Shown here: piece by piece, positions 46,515-55,346 of the stretch | How the letters are laid out: each line of letters begins with the position of its first letter | Numbering within the stretch: position 1 is the first letter of the stretch | Origin: Shewanella polaris | Lineage (GTDB): Bacteria > Pseudomonadota > Gammaproteobacteria > Enterobacterales > Shewanellaceae | Direction: 5' to 3' | Assembly (NCBI RefSeq): GCF_006385555.1 | Contig: NZ_CP041036.1 | Span: 3,162,001 to 3,226,000 of the forward strand | DNA: 64,000 bases | Notes under the pieces: model-generated | Told to the model about the DNA's origin: nothing | Seen by the model: the letters and a program-made list of their open reading frames with translations, nothing else | Database searches by the model: none | Position numbers and translations under genes: made by a program

Positions 46515-47293
46515 ACGGCCTGTTGTTGGGTGATCACGTTGGTAGTATATATGAGGGAAGCGACAAAATTCGCGGATATTCGCTCCCGCTATTTTCTCCC
46601 GCCTCGCATATAACTGACGATTCGATATTGGCCGCTGCGATTTGCTCAGAACTATTGAAAGATAGTGATAATTTTGAAAGAGCCCTGGTTGATTGGTATC
46701 AAAAGTACCCCTATGAAGAATATAGCTTTAGTTTTTTCAAATGGCTTGAGCAGGACATTGGCGATTCGTCAGGGAATGGCAGTGCAACAAGATCTATTCC
46801 CGCCGGTTATGTTGCTCAGTCGGAAAATGAAGCAATTCACCTAGCACAAAAAATTAGCAAGATAACGCACTCGCATCATGAAGGAATGTGCGGAGCCGAA
46901 TCAGTTGCGTGGGTAATTTTCAAACTTAGACATGGTGCTGGGTTTGAAGAGATTAAATATCAGTGCTACGAAAATTGGGGATATTACTTAGATTACGATC
47001 TTGAATTCGAGCGCAAAGATAGAAGAGGTGTTTTTACTACTTCTGCCTGGGATACAGTGCCTATATCGCTCTTCATTGGACTTAAATCAACCAGCGTTGA
47101 AGATGCACTTCGAAAATGTTTATGGCTCGGAGGGGATTGTGACAGTCAAGCGGCGATAGCCTGTAGTGTTGCTTCTCTTATCCACGGAAAAATATCAAAT
47201 AATATGATGCAAAAAGTGTACTCAGCTAACGTAAGAAAATTCAATGATGTGCTGTTAATCTTTTCACAATTTAACCAGAATTTTTGTGCATAA
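46511..47293 (+). CDS. ADP-ribosylglycohydrolase (ARH/DraG family)
   Basis: A 260-residue protein with the ARH metal-binding pattern: GDHVGSIYEG at the N-terminus, then ITDDSIL (Thr-Asp-Asp), and C-terminal GGDCDSQAAIACS. Such enzymes remove ADP-ribose from arginine, DNA or tRNA using two Mg ions. It apparently starts at TTG overlapping the previous stop (TTGA) with a poor Shine-Dalgarno, suggesting translational coupling and low yield. It is the last gene of the operon, before a terminator. Confidence 0.85.
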   Translation: MNGLLLGDHVGSIYEGSDKIRGYSLPLFSPASHITDDSILAAAICSELLKDSDNFERALVDWYQKYPYEEYSFSFFKWLEQDIGDSSGNGSATRSIPAGYVAQSENEAIHLAQKISKITHSHHEGMCGAESVAWVIFKLRHGAGFEEIKYQCYENWGYYLDYDLEFERKDRRGVFTTSAWDTVPISLFIGLKSTSVEDALRKCLWLGGDCDSQAAIACSVASLIHGKISNNMMQKVYSANVRKFNDVLLIFSQFNQNFCA

Positions 47294-47407
47294 TTTATTC
47301 TATAAATTTAATTAAAAAAGCTATTAATTGCTTGATATTGTGTGAAATAAAGGTCTAAAGTGCTAAAATAATAAGGAAGAAAGCGGCATTTACTCTCGCC
47401 GCCCTGA

Positions 47408-47435
47408 GGCAGGTTTGGTCACCTGCCTTTTCTTT
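47408..47435 (+). terminator. Terminator after the ARH operon
   Basis: GGCAGGT and ACCTGCC form a 7-bp GC-rich stem around TTGGTC, followed by TTTTCTTTT on the plus strand. It lies 115 bases after the ARH stop and 3 bases before the convergent replication gene. Confidence 0.88.
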
Positions 47436-47437
47436 TC

Positions 47438-49819
47438 TTATGCTACTAATAAGCTTTTTGAAATGGTTTCACTTTTGATGTGTTCCAGCCACATTTTTGT
47501 CTCACTTGCCATATTGGCAATGTAGGCTCTTTGCCTATCTTTCTTTTTAGCTGATATTGGCTTTATAAATAGTTCTTTTTCAAGTACAGATGTAATTGTT
47601 GATAAAGCATTTTTGCTTGAAACATTAGCTATCTTGAATGTGGCATAAAAAACATCTATTGCCCTTCGATGTTGAAAACCGATTTCAATATTTTCATCAA
47701 ACAAAAAGTCTTGGAATTTTTTAGCATCAATATTGTTATATCTAAATTCATTATCGTGTAATTGAATAGTACTGATAAAACGCTGTATAAGTTGCTTTTT
47801 GAACTGTTCATCTAATGTCAGTAAGTTAGTTGATACTTCGGCAAGCAAAATTGTCCTCAGCATCTGTTCGCACTTACCATCACGGTCAAAGTCAATTAGT
47901 TCAGAAGTTAAGACTGGTACTTTATAGAAATTTCGCAACTCAAAACTCCTCAACTTGCGTTTATTTTCTTTGTTAATATGCTCCCCCATCCGCATAATTT
48001 TCTGAGCCTCAACATTACCTATTTTTTCAGCTGAAATGAGTTCTGCATCACGAGCAGCCTTTTCTTCAACCAAACCAGTTTTACGATTTTTGTTACCTTG
48101 AATACTCGCTTTTTTATCATCAAAAAATTCAATCTCGTGACCCAAGAATTCATATATTGTGAGCACTGTAAATTCGTAGTTTTCACGCATCTTATTTTTG
48201 AAAGAAATGCGGGACGCAATACGTTTTAGATGAATATCACGCTTCATTTCATCAAGCATTTCTTCAGTCAGTTCATCACTGAACTCTCTATTTATCATAT
48301 CAACAAGAATGCTTAACGGATTAGTGCAAAGCCTACGCTCAGGTTTATCAAAGCTTAACCACACTTCTTCTCTGAATCTGAATCGGCCATCAGCTTGAAC
48401 AATGTCGTTCGGTGCAGTCGTGCCATGGCAGAGAACTGAAACTCGCTTGTAATCTGGATCAAGAAGGCTCAGGCCATTCTTTGCTGCCGAGTTATAGAAT
48501 ATCATTTGAACTGAACTTGAAAGTTTTGATATATCACCAGTTTCACTTGCTTGGTCAGAATGCATGAATGCTGCATCAATCTGCGTATATCCAGCGATGT
48601 ATTTTTGATTATCTTCTGATATTTTCTTCTTCCTAGTGTTAACGGCAATGATCTCAGCTTCAAATTTTGACTTAACTTTGTTGTGTTGTGCATCTGAAAA
48701 AATGCCACTTTTTTCTCCATTTATTACTGAACGATTACTTAATTCAAGGTTAGTAGCGTAGGACATGACGCGCACTAAAGGCTTTTGAAATTGGCTTTTC
48801 TGACGATAAACAAATATTGTCTTATTGGACTTTTCTGCGAGCTCATATAGCCAATCAACTGTGTTATCGTTAATGAATGCATCTGCTGCGATAACAGATG
48901 TAGATTTATTTATTTGTTCCTCTAATCTTTGAAGGAGTAACTTTTTATCTTCGAGTGTCCCATTACCGACGATTTCAGATGTTGACAAATCAAGTACATC
49001 TTCAAGTTCATCAATTATCAATATTTCTGAATTCCAGCGCATATCGAAGTAGTTTTCGTCAAGCATAAGTTTAAGCATTACGCCGAGTGCTCCACGAGCA
49101 AATGTATCAGACCATGCCAAGTCATAGTGTCTTGTATCATTCTTTTTCAGCAGTGATCGAGATAGAACCTTAGAAGCAGACATGTAAATTGGGTAGCGCT
49201 TGTCTATATGAGCCTCTTCAAATAAGCGCATAAGCAACTGTGATTTACCAGTGCCGCGTTCGCCGGTGAAAAGATGGATACCTTGCATCGAAATTAAGTG
49301 ATTCAGGTCATCTTTATAGTCTACATCGACGAACTTAACTTTTTTGTTGTCAGAACTAATACTTATCGATTTAACTATTTCATACTTTTCTTTGAAGAGA
49401 TTTGATTTTAATTCTTGAATGAATTGTTCACTTGAGTCTAAAAGTCTTTCGTTGATGATTATCTCTAAGTTTTCAATTGGCATCTTGGATAATGCTTTTT
49501 TACACTCTTTAAAGACCCTAACTTTCTCTCTCTGGATATCTTCTCTGTGGGACGCTAACGTATAGATAAATAGCGATTTCGCAAGCGCTGTGTTACCAAG
49601 GTTTACTATATCTTTGCCATGTTGGATTTTCACTTGATATGAGCGTGCGATACATGCATCACGATATATATTGCGTTCATCACTAACAATAATGATATTT
49701 CTTTTTTTAAATTCACATTCGATTGCTTCTTTAACGGCAGATGAAATGTATTTAGTGATTTGTTTTTGTGCTTCAGCAGGAATTACTGGGGTGTCGCTAC
49801 GACTGATATATAGCTTCAT
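47438..49819 (-). CDS. Plasmid-type replication helicase (CyRepA1/origin-binding-like)
   Basis: A 793-residue SF1/SF2-type ATPase. Walker A GERGTGKSQ (~185-193), Walker B ILIIDELEDVLD, then SVIAADAFIND and a late motif VQADGRFRFRE, like helicase motif VI (Q-x-x-G-R-x-R). This set resembles CyRepA1-type plasmid replication proteins and origin-binding helicases, though I recognise it by motif order only. It stands alone on the minus strand, with a hairpin in its leader and iteron-like repeats ~800 bases upstream. Alternative: a phage/satellite DNA helicase. Confidence 0.55.
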   Translation of the reverse strand: MKLYISRSDTPVIPAEAQKQITKYISSAVKEAIECEFKKRNIIIVSDERNIYRDACIARSYQVKIQHGKDIVNLGNTALAKSLFIYTLASHREDIQREKVRVFKECKKALSKMPIENLEIIINERLLDSSEQFIQELKSNLFKEKYEIVKSISISSDNKKVKFVDVDYKDDLNHLISMQGIHLFTGERGTGKSQLLMRLFEEAHIDKRYPIYMSASKVLSRSLLKKNDTRHYDLAWSDTFARGALGVMLKLMLDENYFDMRWNSEILIIDELEDVLDLSTSEIVGNGTLEDKKLLLQRLEEQINKSTSVIAADAFINDNTVDWLYELAEKSNKTIFVYRQKSQFQKPLVRVMSYATNLELSNRSVINGEKSGIFSDAQHNKVKSKFEAEIIAVNTRKKKISEDNQKYIAGYTQIDAAFMHSDQASETGDISKLSSSVQMIFYNSAAKNGLSLLDPDYKRVSVLCHGTTAPNDIVQADGRFRFREEVWLSFDKPERRLCTNPLSILVDMINREFSDELTEEMLDEMKRDIHLKRIASRISFKNKMRENYEFTVLTIYEFLGHEIEFFDDKKASIQGNKNRKTGLVEEKAARDAELISAEKIGNVEAQKIMRMGEHINKENKRKLRSFELRNFYKVPVLTSELIDFDRDGKCEQMLRTILLAEVSTNLLTLDEQFKKQLIQRFISTIQLHDNEFRYNNIDAKKFQDFLFDENIEIGFQHRRAIDVFYATFKIANVSSKNALSTITSVLEKELFIKPISAKKKDRQRAYIANMASETKMWLEHIKSETISKSLLVA

Positions 49820-49887
49820 TTCTTTACTCTCTCTTTGTGTGTCTACATCTGGTCAGTGATGCTGAGTTCCGACTCGGGACTGGTTGT

Positions 49888-49916
49888 ATATTACCAAATG
49901 AAAAAACTGGTAATAT
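49888..49916 (-). promoter_or_regulatory. Leader hairpin of the replication gene
   Basis: ATATTACC and GGTAATAT form an 8-bp stem with a 13-base loop, 70-100 bases before the replication-gene start. It may be an operator or RNA element controlling copy number. Confidence 0.4.
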
Positions 49917-50618
49917 CGAGATAGAGTTAAAAAAATAGCGCTATATGCAAATTTGATTAATATGCCGAAAATGTTGAATCAGTCTAAAAACAATTACTAG
50001 TTTAGTGATACTTTTCTCTAAAGTTACCTGGCTCCGCCAGAATTAGATCCAGTTCATTAACATAATGGTGTGAGACAAATTTAAACTAAAATCAGTTTGT
50101 GTATTATATAAGAATTGATTCAAATTTGTACCATGGAGAACGAAGCCTCCTCAGTTCTGGCTTATTATTCATTGAAGCGAAGCGGAAAGGCCAATATCTA
50201 AATTAGTTTTGACCCATCTTCACCTATTTCGCGCCCAACCTAAAAACTGATACGGCATCGACTAAATATTCTATTGGAATTTTTCAATCGAATACTATTG
50301 CATAACCTATTACTAATAGCCCATGTTTCCCTTCAATACCAAAAGGAATAAGTTTTATAGTCAAAGTTCGCACTATGGTCTTGCGAATCTCTTTATAGCA
50401 AAAATAAACCGCACTCATTGACTGCGAGCGTGAATTTATAGTTTTTTCATTTTTAATTGTCGCAAGGTTTGTTTGCGGTAACAATAAGTTTTGGTATACC
50501 TATCGCAAAGGCATAGAGCAACATTATTTTATTTCGCAATACAAGAGTGCGAATCTATATTTTTTGACATTATCTATAATTTTAATATGAACTCTACTTT
50601 TGTATAATTAATGCGCAA

Positions 50619-50674
50619 GTGACAACACTATTGCCGTTTGTGACACTGTTATTGCCACTAATGACACTAATTTT
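50619..50674. repeat. Three 21-base iteron-like repeats
   Basis: GTGACAACACTATTGCC (50619), GTGACACTGTTATTGCC (50640) and ATGACACTAATTTT (50661) start exactly 21 bases apart, i.e. on one helix face. Phased repeats near a Rep gene are typical plasmid iterons. The third is partial. Confidence 0.6.
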
Positions 50675-50944
50675 ATATTAAAACAGATCGGAAAACTCTC
50701 CTTAAATCCACTTCACAAATTTTCACTTTACATGACAAGTTCGAAACTCTTAGTAGTATAAAAAACACTCAATATATATTACGTAATATGTTATAATTAA
50801 ATCTATAAAAACGTTTTAAAACATATAGATAATTGACATTACTTGTTTTTTTAATATGAAGCGTTAGGCAAGCTATATTTACTGTAGCGGAATAATCGGC
50901 AGTACTACGTACCCCTCTATCCCCCTACCTGTAAAGGTTCAATC

Positions 50945-51008
50945 CTCAACGTCACTACGTGTCATCTGCGGCTGGATTGGTGCTCAATGCCACTACGTGT
51001 CATCTGCG
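50945..51008. repeat. 26-base direct repeat upstream of mobC-like gene
   Basis: CTCAAYGYCACTACGTGTCATCTGCG occurs at 50945-50970 and 50983-51008 (period 38) with two differences. It contains ACGT and lies 54 bases before the mobC-like ATG. It may be the relaxosome binding site/oriT or the operator for mobC autoregulation. Confidence 0.55.
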
Positions 51009-51061
51009 CTTAGTAAATAAAATAATAATAGAAGAGGGCCTAAGCCCCGAGGATTTATATA

Positions 51062-51643
51062 ATGAGTAACCGAGGAAGACCAAGTAAGAATGCCGAAGAG
51101 CTGAGAGACGCTCCGGTAACATTTAGAACCACCAAAACAGAACGCAATCTATTTACATGTATAGCAAAAGCAGCCAAGTATAAGCAGCGTGGGCTTTTTA
51201 TGTATGACCTCGTATTAAGCATTTTAGCTCAAGAAAAATTTACACTGTTAATCCCTGGCGAACCAGCCGAAGATTTACGCCGTCATTACAAAAACTCTTC
51301 TACTAATTTAAACGCACTTAAGCGTGATTATTACCACCTTGCCGAACGCGGCATAAATGCAGAGTCAGAGCGTGAAGCATTAAAAATTGAACTCTCTGAA
51401 CACAGTCGACTAACTAAAGAACTTCATACTCAGACATTTAGAAAGCAAATTACATTACCTGTTAACCATGAATTCTGGGAACAATTAGCGATCGAAAGCG
51501 AGATGGGCAATATAAATTTACTAACTACAGCTAAAAAATTAATGGCGGTTAGAGAAACTAAAATAGGTACTGTACAAGAAGAAATTGCGGAGCTAGAACT
51601 AAGACTGCACGAGCTTAAGTCAAAAGTATTTACAGAGGCTTAA
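51062..51643 (+). CDS. MobC-like relaxosome accessory protein
   Basis: A 193-residue basic protein starting MSNRGRPSKNAEELRDAP, then VTFRTTKTERNLFTCIAKAA, the strand-helix pattern of ribbon-helix-helix DNA-binding domains in MobC/plasmid mobilization proteins. The C-terminal half is coiled coil (VQEEIAELELRLHELKSK). It precedes the relaxase by 92 bases and would bind oriT to help nicking. Confidence 0.65.
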   Translation: MSNRGRPSKNAEELRDAPVTFRTTKTERNLFTCIAKAAKYKQRGLFMYDLVLSILAQEKFTLLIPGEPAEDLRRHYKNSSTNLNALKRDYYHLAERGINAESEREALKIELSEHSRLTKELHTQTFRKQITLPVNHEFWEQLAIESEMGNINLLTTAKKLMAVRETKIGTVQEEIAELELRLHELKSKVFTEA

Positions 51644-51735
51644 AGCCACTTGTCCTTGCCGGTGTATAGGCACGGGTTACAAGCCGCCAGAGGGCTATAT
51701 AGGCTCTAATAACAATAATAAAAAAGGGGTACTGT

Positions 51736-53043
51736 ATGATATATAAAGACTTCCAAGACAGATCCGGTATCAGAGCAACGCTTGAGTATTTTTTGCGTGC
51801 AAATGATGATCACGAGCACGCAATGGGCAATATAGTATTTGTTCAAGGTAGCGCGATAAGTGACGACCCAATATCTATAAATACCGATGGTACAGCAGAA
51901 GTTAACCTAAACGAGCTGGTCGCAGAATTTGAGCAGCAAGCGGGGTTATATGTCGGCACTAACCGCGACGGAAAGCTATATAACCACTCAACATTAACTT
52001 TACGCTATGAAGACTCATTAACAGATAAGCAGTGGGCAGAAGTGCTCGAAGAGTTCCAAGCAGGAATGGGCTACGAATTCGATAAAAGCTTATTTTGCGG
52101 CGGTATCCACAAGGAAAAAAAACACTTACACCTGCACATCGGAGCCTGCCGAGTTGATAGCGATGGTAAATTAATATCAAAACACAATCACTACGAAAAA
52201 GCCCAGAAAGTAAGGGATCGTATATGTAAAAAATTTGGACTGACAGCGCCTGAAAACTCATTTTACATCATGTCAGAGAACGCAAGCAATAATAATATAG
52301 ATCGTGCAATACGTGCTAAGGCAAGAAATAGTGCAAGTTCAAAAAATGGTACGTTTAATTACATAGACGAGCGCCACTTAATACGATCTAAAATTAAGCA
52401 AGTATTTAAAGATGATAAACTGGTAACTATTACTGACTACGTTAACGCATTAAAAAAACGTGGCGTTACCATCGAAGCTCGTGAAGATAAGATCGGCCAC
52501 TGCACTGGCGTGTCGTACAAGTTAAAAGGCAGTGATAAGTCTCATAGTGGCTCTAAGGTATCGTCTAGTCATGCCAGTTGGGGCGCGATCTTAAACCCTG
52601 CCCGCAAGGGCTTAGACTACGAAGCAATAAGAGATAATCCATCTTTAGGACTTACCGGCATACGTGTAAAAGTTAAAGTAACTAAAAAGCAAGTATCTAC
52701 TATTAAGCGTTTAAGACTTAATGTAATCGTTCGCAGATATAAAGGACAATATTATGCCGATTTAGCCTTTAGATGGGGCGACACCGAAATGCTAGCTGAG
52801 GCAATTATGGAAATGATTTTAAAAATTCTTGCTCTAATATTTTGCGGCGGTTATGCAAGAACTTACACGCCTTTGGAGCTTAGCCGGTCTAATATCGAGC
52901 ATGATACTAACAATGAAACCGTATACGACGGATCAGACATACAGCAGTGTATGCAAAACGTTGAGACCGACGCTATGGCATGGAAAGATGAAGACAGCGA
53001 CGCCCCCCAAGATCTGTGCTTTGGATGGGACAAGGTAGCATAA
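51736..53043 (+). CDS. Relaxase, MOBP-like
   Basis: A 435-residue relaxase/mobilization nuclease. The metal motif III is GGIHKEKKHLHLHIGACRVD with HxHxH at residues 130-134. Expected catalytic Tyr candidates are in the first 90 residues (ex. Tyr18, Tyr72, Tyr82). The C-terminal ~150 residues diverge and have a hydrophobic patch (~355-372, LAEAIMEMILKILALIF). It would nick the plasmid at oriT for mobilization. No conjugation-channel genes are in the window, so transfer would need a helper. Confidence 0.75.
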   Translation: MIYKDFQDRSGIRATLEYFLRANDDHEHAMGNIVFVQGSAISDDPISINTDGTAEVNLNELVAEFEQQAGLYVGTNRDGKLYNHSTLTLRYEDSLTDKQWAEVLEEFQAGMGYEFDKSLFCGGIHKEKKHLHLHIGACRVDSDGKLISKHNHYEKAQKVRDRICKKFGLTAPENSFYIMSENASNNNIDRAIRAKARNSASSKNGTFNYIDERHLIRSKIKQVFKDDKLVTITDYVNALKKRGVTIEAREDKIGHCTGVSYKLKGSDKSHSGSKVSSSHASWGAILNPARKGLDYEAIRDNPSLGLTGIRVKVKVTKKQVSTIKRLRLNVIVRRYKGQYYADLAFRWGDTEMLAEAIMEMILKILALIFCGGYARTYTPLELSRSNIEHDTNNETVYDGSDIQQCMQNVETDAMAWKDEDSDAPQDLCFGWDKVA

Positions 53044-53186
53044 TTAAGTCAAAAAACAGTTTTATGGGGGAGTGGAACAGATTTAACATCAACAACGCGC
53101 AATGCCTCACTAAATATCACAATATCTAGGGGCGTCGCCTCGTCTAAAATTACACTATTTATTAAAAATAAGACCGATGATATTCG

Positions 53187-53300
53187 ATGAAGGTTAAAAC
53201 AATGAGCTTGAGTGCAAAGGGGCGTAACAATTCATCTGTCTCCGAGCAACGTTCGGTTATTAATAAACTCAATGTCATTCATTCAACTTCTACATCGTAA
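53187..53300 (+). pseudogene. Possible gene fragment cut by IS66
   Basis: An open stretch of 37 codons (starting MKVKTMSLSAKGRNNSSVSE) whose stop TAA is made by the IS66-like left end (GTAAGCG). It may be the front of a gene interrupted by the element. No family was recognised and no good ribosome site is seen. Confidence 0.3.
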
Positions 53301-53377
53301 GCGTCTGGCTAACACAGTATTCCGCTAACTGAGTTTGCAGAAAACAATACCCACTTTGATAATAATCGGAGTGGAAT

Positions 53378-53682
53378 ATGGCCCGGCGTTGATCTTAGGA
53401 ATGGCAATCAATCATCGAGCAACAGGAAGCGAGCTGCTTGTCTGTGGTGGATTTTTGTAAACAAAACACCAGCTGGACATTAAATACTTTCAGGCCTTCA
53501 AGCGGTCGTTGCTAAAATGACAGTAACGCAAATCCGCTACATCTTTCATCAAACTCGGCAAGCCTGCACCTCATACTGCAATGATGTCGCTGCAATTTGG
53601 TGAATCGACATTATCGTTACCTGCCAGCACTGAGCCTGATTGGTTGGCTCAATTGTTCAAGTTCAAGGCGTTGTCAGCATGA
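53378..53682 (+). pseudogene. IS66 TnpA remnant
   Basis: Translation gives MARR, two stops, EWQSIIEQQEASCLSVVDFC and KQNTSWT, then after frame disruption LPASTEPDWLAQLFK before a stop. These are typical IS66 OrfA pieces. Internal stops and shifts make it non-functional. Confidence 0.65.
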
Positions 53683-53683
53683 G

Positions 53684-53818
53684 ATGTTCGTTGACTCGGC
53701 TCAGATTTACCTGCATCTAGACACCGTGGACTTTCGTAAGTCGATTAACGGTTTGATTGTGGTGGTTGAGCAACCGCTTGAGTTATCGCCCTTTATGGAT
53801 GCGCTGTTGTTCAGATAG
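53684..53818 (+). pseudogene. IS66 TnpB remnant
   Basis: A 44-residue N-terminal piece, MFVDSAQIYLHLDTVDFRKS then INGLIVVVEQPLELSPFMDA, clearly TnpB (normally ~115 residues). It breaks off after LLFR, where unrelated AT-rich DNA begins. Confidence 0.75.
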
Positions 53819-54007
53819 TTAGCGTTTATTCAACCAAAAATTCCGAAAAAGTTGTTTAATATTTAAACACAAAAGATTAACAAGCCCTAGTTTCTTCAAT
53901 AGAGCATTTTTTCTTGCTTTGTTTCAGGACTACCAATTTTTTTACTTGTTAATCTATTTATATTACGAACTTGGTTCGTATATTTAAATCAAGAAAAGGT
54001 GAAGATA

Positions 54008-54424
54008 ATGACAACGTTAACTATTGAACAACTAAAAAAACTGGAATTCGAATTCAATATTTTTGAAGCAGATACAAAGTTTGAAAGATTAGACGTTGAT
54101 AGAAGTGAGGATTGGGCACCGGAAGAAATGCATCCATATTATATTTCTTACGTGGTGGGATCATGCACTGCTACAGCCGACAAAATAAAAATCGATTTTT
54201 TTTGGACTGCCCAAGGGGGAAGTAAAAGTATTGAAGATGCTTACGAGTTCGATATATCGATTGAAGATGATCAAGATATAAAAATTGAGGGCCTCGAAAT
54301 TGTCGATGAAGACGGGGACAAAATTGAAGGATTCAAGCTAGATCATCTTGTGATAGAAGCATTTAATGCTCTAAATTGGGAGCATCAATTGTGGGATAAA
54401 CTGCCAACAATAACTGATAACTAA
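54008..54424 (+). CDS. Acidic unknown protein
   Basis: A 138-residue very acidic protein (many Asp/Glu, ex. EDDQDIKIEGLEIVDEDGDK) with several Trp (Trp37 region, EDWAPEEMHPYYISYVVGSC). A GTG at 53999 is a possible earlier start, but AAGGTGA sits correctly for ATG 54008. Its stop is followed at once by a 24-bp inverted repeat. Acidity and stand-alone context recall immunity or DNA-mimic proteins (inference only). Confidence 0.6.
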   Translation: MTTLTIEQLKKLEFEFNIFEADTKFERLDVDRSEDWAPEEMHPYYISYVVGSCTATADKIKIDFFWTAQGGSKSIEDAYEFDISIEDDQDIKIEGLEIVDEDGDKIEGFKLDHLVIEAFNALNWEHQLWDKLPTITDN

Positions 54425-54429
54425 TCAAG

Positions 54430-54493
54430 ATATATTGAGTTGTAAATTCCAGTCCCACATTTTTATGGTACTGGAATCTACAACTCAATATAT
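54430..54493 (+). terminator. Long inverted repeat after the acidic protein gene
   Basis: ATATATTGAGTTGTAAATTCCAGT (abridged here as arm 54430-54453) pairs with 54470-54493 over 24 bases with one or two mismatches and a 16-base loop, starting 5 bases after the stop. There is no T-run. It may act as a terminator, mRNA-stabilising hairpin or a mobile-element relic. Confidence 0.55.
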
Positions 54494-55057
54494 ATACTCC
54501 TTAAATTTTGTTGTTAACTAACACTTGTTAGACATTTTACATTCGATCTTCTTTTATTTGATCAATAAATCCTCTCATTTTTGAAAATAAATCCTCATAT
54601 ACGCAAGAATAACTTTCATTCGAAGGTGCCCTTTCAAAAAATATCTTTAAGTTCTGATATTTTGCTTTCGATCATTTGTATAGCATAAGAAGATGTGTAA
54701 GTTCAGTTATCAAAATAAAAATATGAAGTGACCGCCGAATATTTTATTGATTTTAACTGTGTCTTGTAATAATCATTCATAATTGAATTGTTTCATTAAA
54801 ATGTTGGCGGATTCTAGTTGTAATGAACTTAGTTGTTGCACAGTATTTACTCCAGTTTTAATTGTGTTGTCAGTTGATTTAATTTTCTTGGTTATTACTT
54901 TTTTCGTCCAAATCGCATCCATCAAATAGAGCTGGCTCTATTCCAGCGTAGCTCGGCCAAAAACAAATTAAGACTTTCCCGCGAACCACTCGCGAGTTTA
55001 GTAGTGTCTTGTGACTTTGCTTATTGCCTTACACCAGCCAAAGCTTCACTTACCGTG
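54494..55057. other. Gap with decayed coding sequence
   Basis: 564 bases without an intact gene. The left part holds a decayed minus-strand gene end (54537-54720). The remainder is AT-rich with nothing recognised. Confidence 0.4.
54537..54720 (-). pseudogene. Decayed C-terminus of an unknown gene
   Basis: Minus-strand translation across frames gives ITELTHLLMLYK, MIESKISELKDIF, then ERAPSNESYSCVYEDLF and SKMRGFIDQIKEDRM, stop. Breaks coincide with a run of six T and an AAATGA junction. The pieces look like one helical C-terminus. No family was recognised. Confidence 0.4.
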
Positions 55058-55333
55058 TTAAAGACCCTTGTTATCATTTGGGGGGAAGTTCACTTCATTA
55101 ACAACTGTTAGTGATGCCATTTCACACATTAACCTATAAGAAAAATTTCGGTCACTATCTCCCCAATAACACCTTTCACCTGCCATTTGATGTAATGTAA
55201 AGCTAGGGTGTGGATGAATGGTTTTATTAAAATAGTCACGAATTCCAGTGGCTCGCTCCCAGCCGATTAAACCTTTAACATATCCTCTGCATTTTCGAAT
55301 GTGGCGATTATATATACTTTTATCTGTCATCAT
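55058..55333 (-). CDS. Small unknown protein sharing a motif with its upstream neighbour
   Basis: A protein of ~91 residues. The start near 55333 (MMTDKSIYNRHIRKCRGYVK) has AGGGA upstream. The frame is open 8 codons earlier, overlapping the kinase gene. FNKTIHPHPSFTLHQ recurs as FNKTVHPESYTLHD at the N-terminus of the neighbouring P-loop protein. It is rich in Cys, His and Trp (CYWGDSD). Function unknown. It is probably co-expressed with the kinase. Confidence 0.55.
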   Translation of the reverse strand: MMTDKSIYNRHIRKCRGYVKGLIGWERATGIRDYFNKTIHPHPSFTLHQMAGERCYWGDSDRNFSYRLMCEMASLTVVNEVNFPPNDNKGL

Positions 55334-55346
55334 ATCTATCCCTATG

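Larger units (their letters stand above)
49820..51061. other. Long AT-rich non-coding region, candidate origin and transfer-origin region
   Basis: 1,242 bases between the divergent replication and mobC-like genes. It holds a leader hairpin (ATATTACC 49888-49895 with GGTAATAT 49909-49916), three 21-base iteron-like repeats (50619-50681) and a 26-base direct repeat (50945-51008). The only open frame (50284-50484 minus) looks spurious. Such placement fits a vegetative origin near rep and an oriT near mobC. Confidence 0.5.
53297..53818 (+). mobile_element. IS66-family remnant, truncated
   Basis: The left end GTAAGCGTCTGGC resembles IS66-family termini. A decayed tnpA and truncated tnpB follow. 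The remaining tnpB, the tnpC transposase and the right end are absent. Confidence 0.7.

Noticed and set aside
50284..50484. 66-codon minus-strand ORF upstream of the replication gene
   Set aside because: TTG start, no ribosome site, no recognised domain, and it lies in a repeat-rich AT gap, so it is probably chance.
49820..51061. Possible CRISPR array in the long repeat-bearing gap
   Set aside because: The repeats are only two or three copies with constant short spacing and no unique spacers, so iterons/operators fit better.
51959..52261. 100-codon minus ORF inside the relaxase gene
   Set aside because: Shadow frame within a well-supported relaxase reading frame.
53597..53683. N-terminal extension of the TnpB-like ORF
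   Set aside because: This part is an out-of-frame reading of the TnpA remnant. True TnpB similarity starts at the ATG at 53684.
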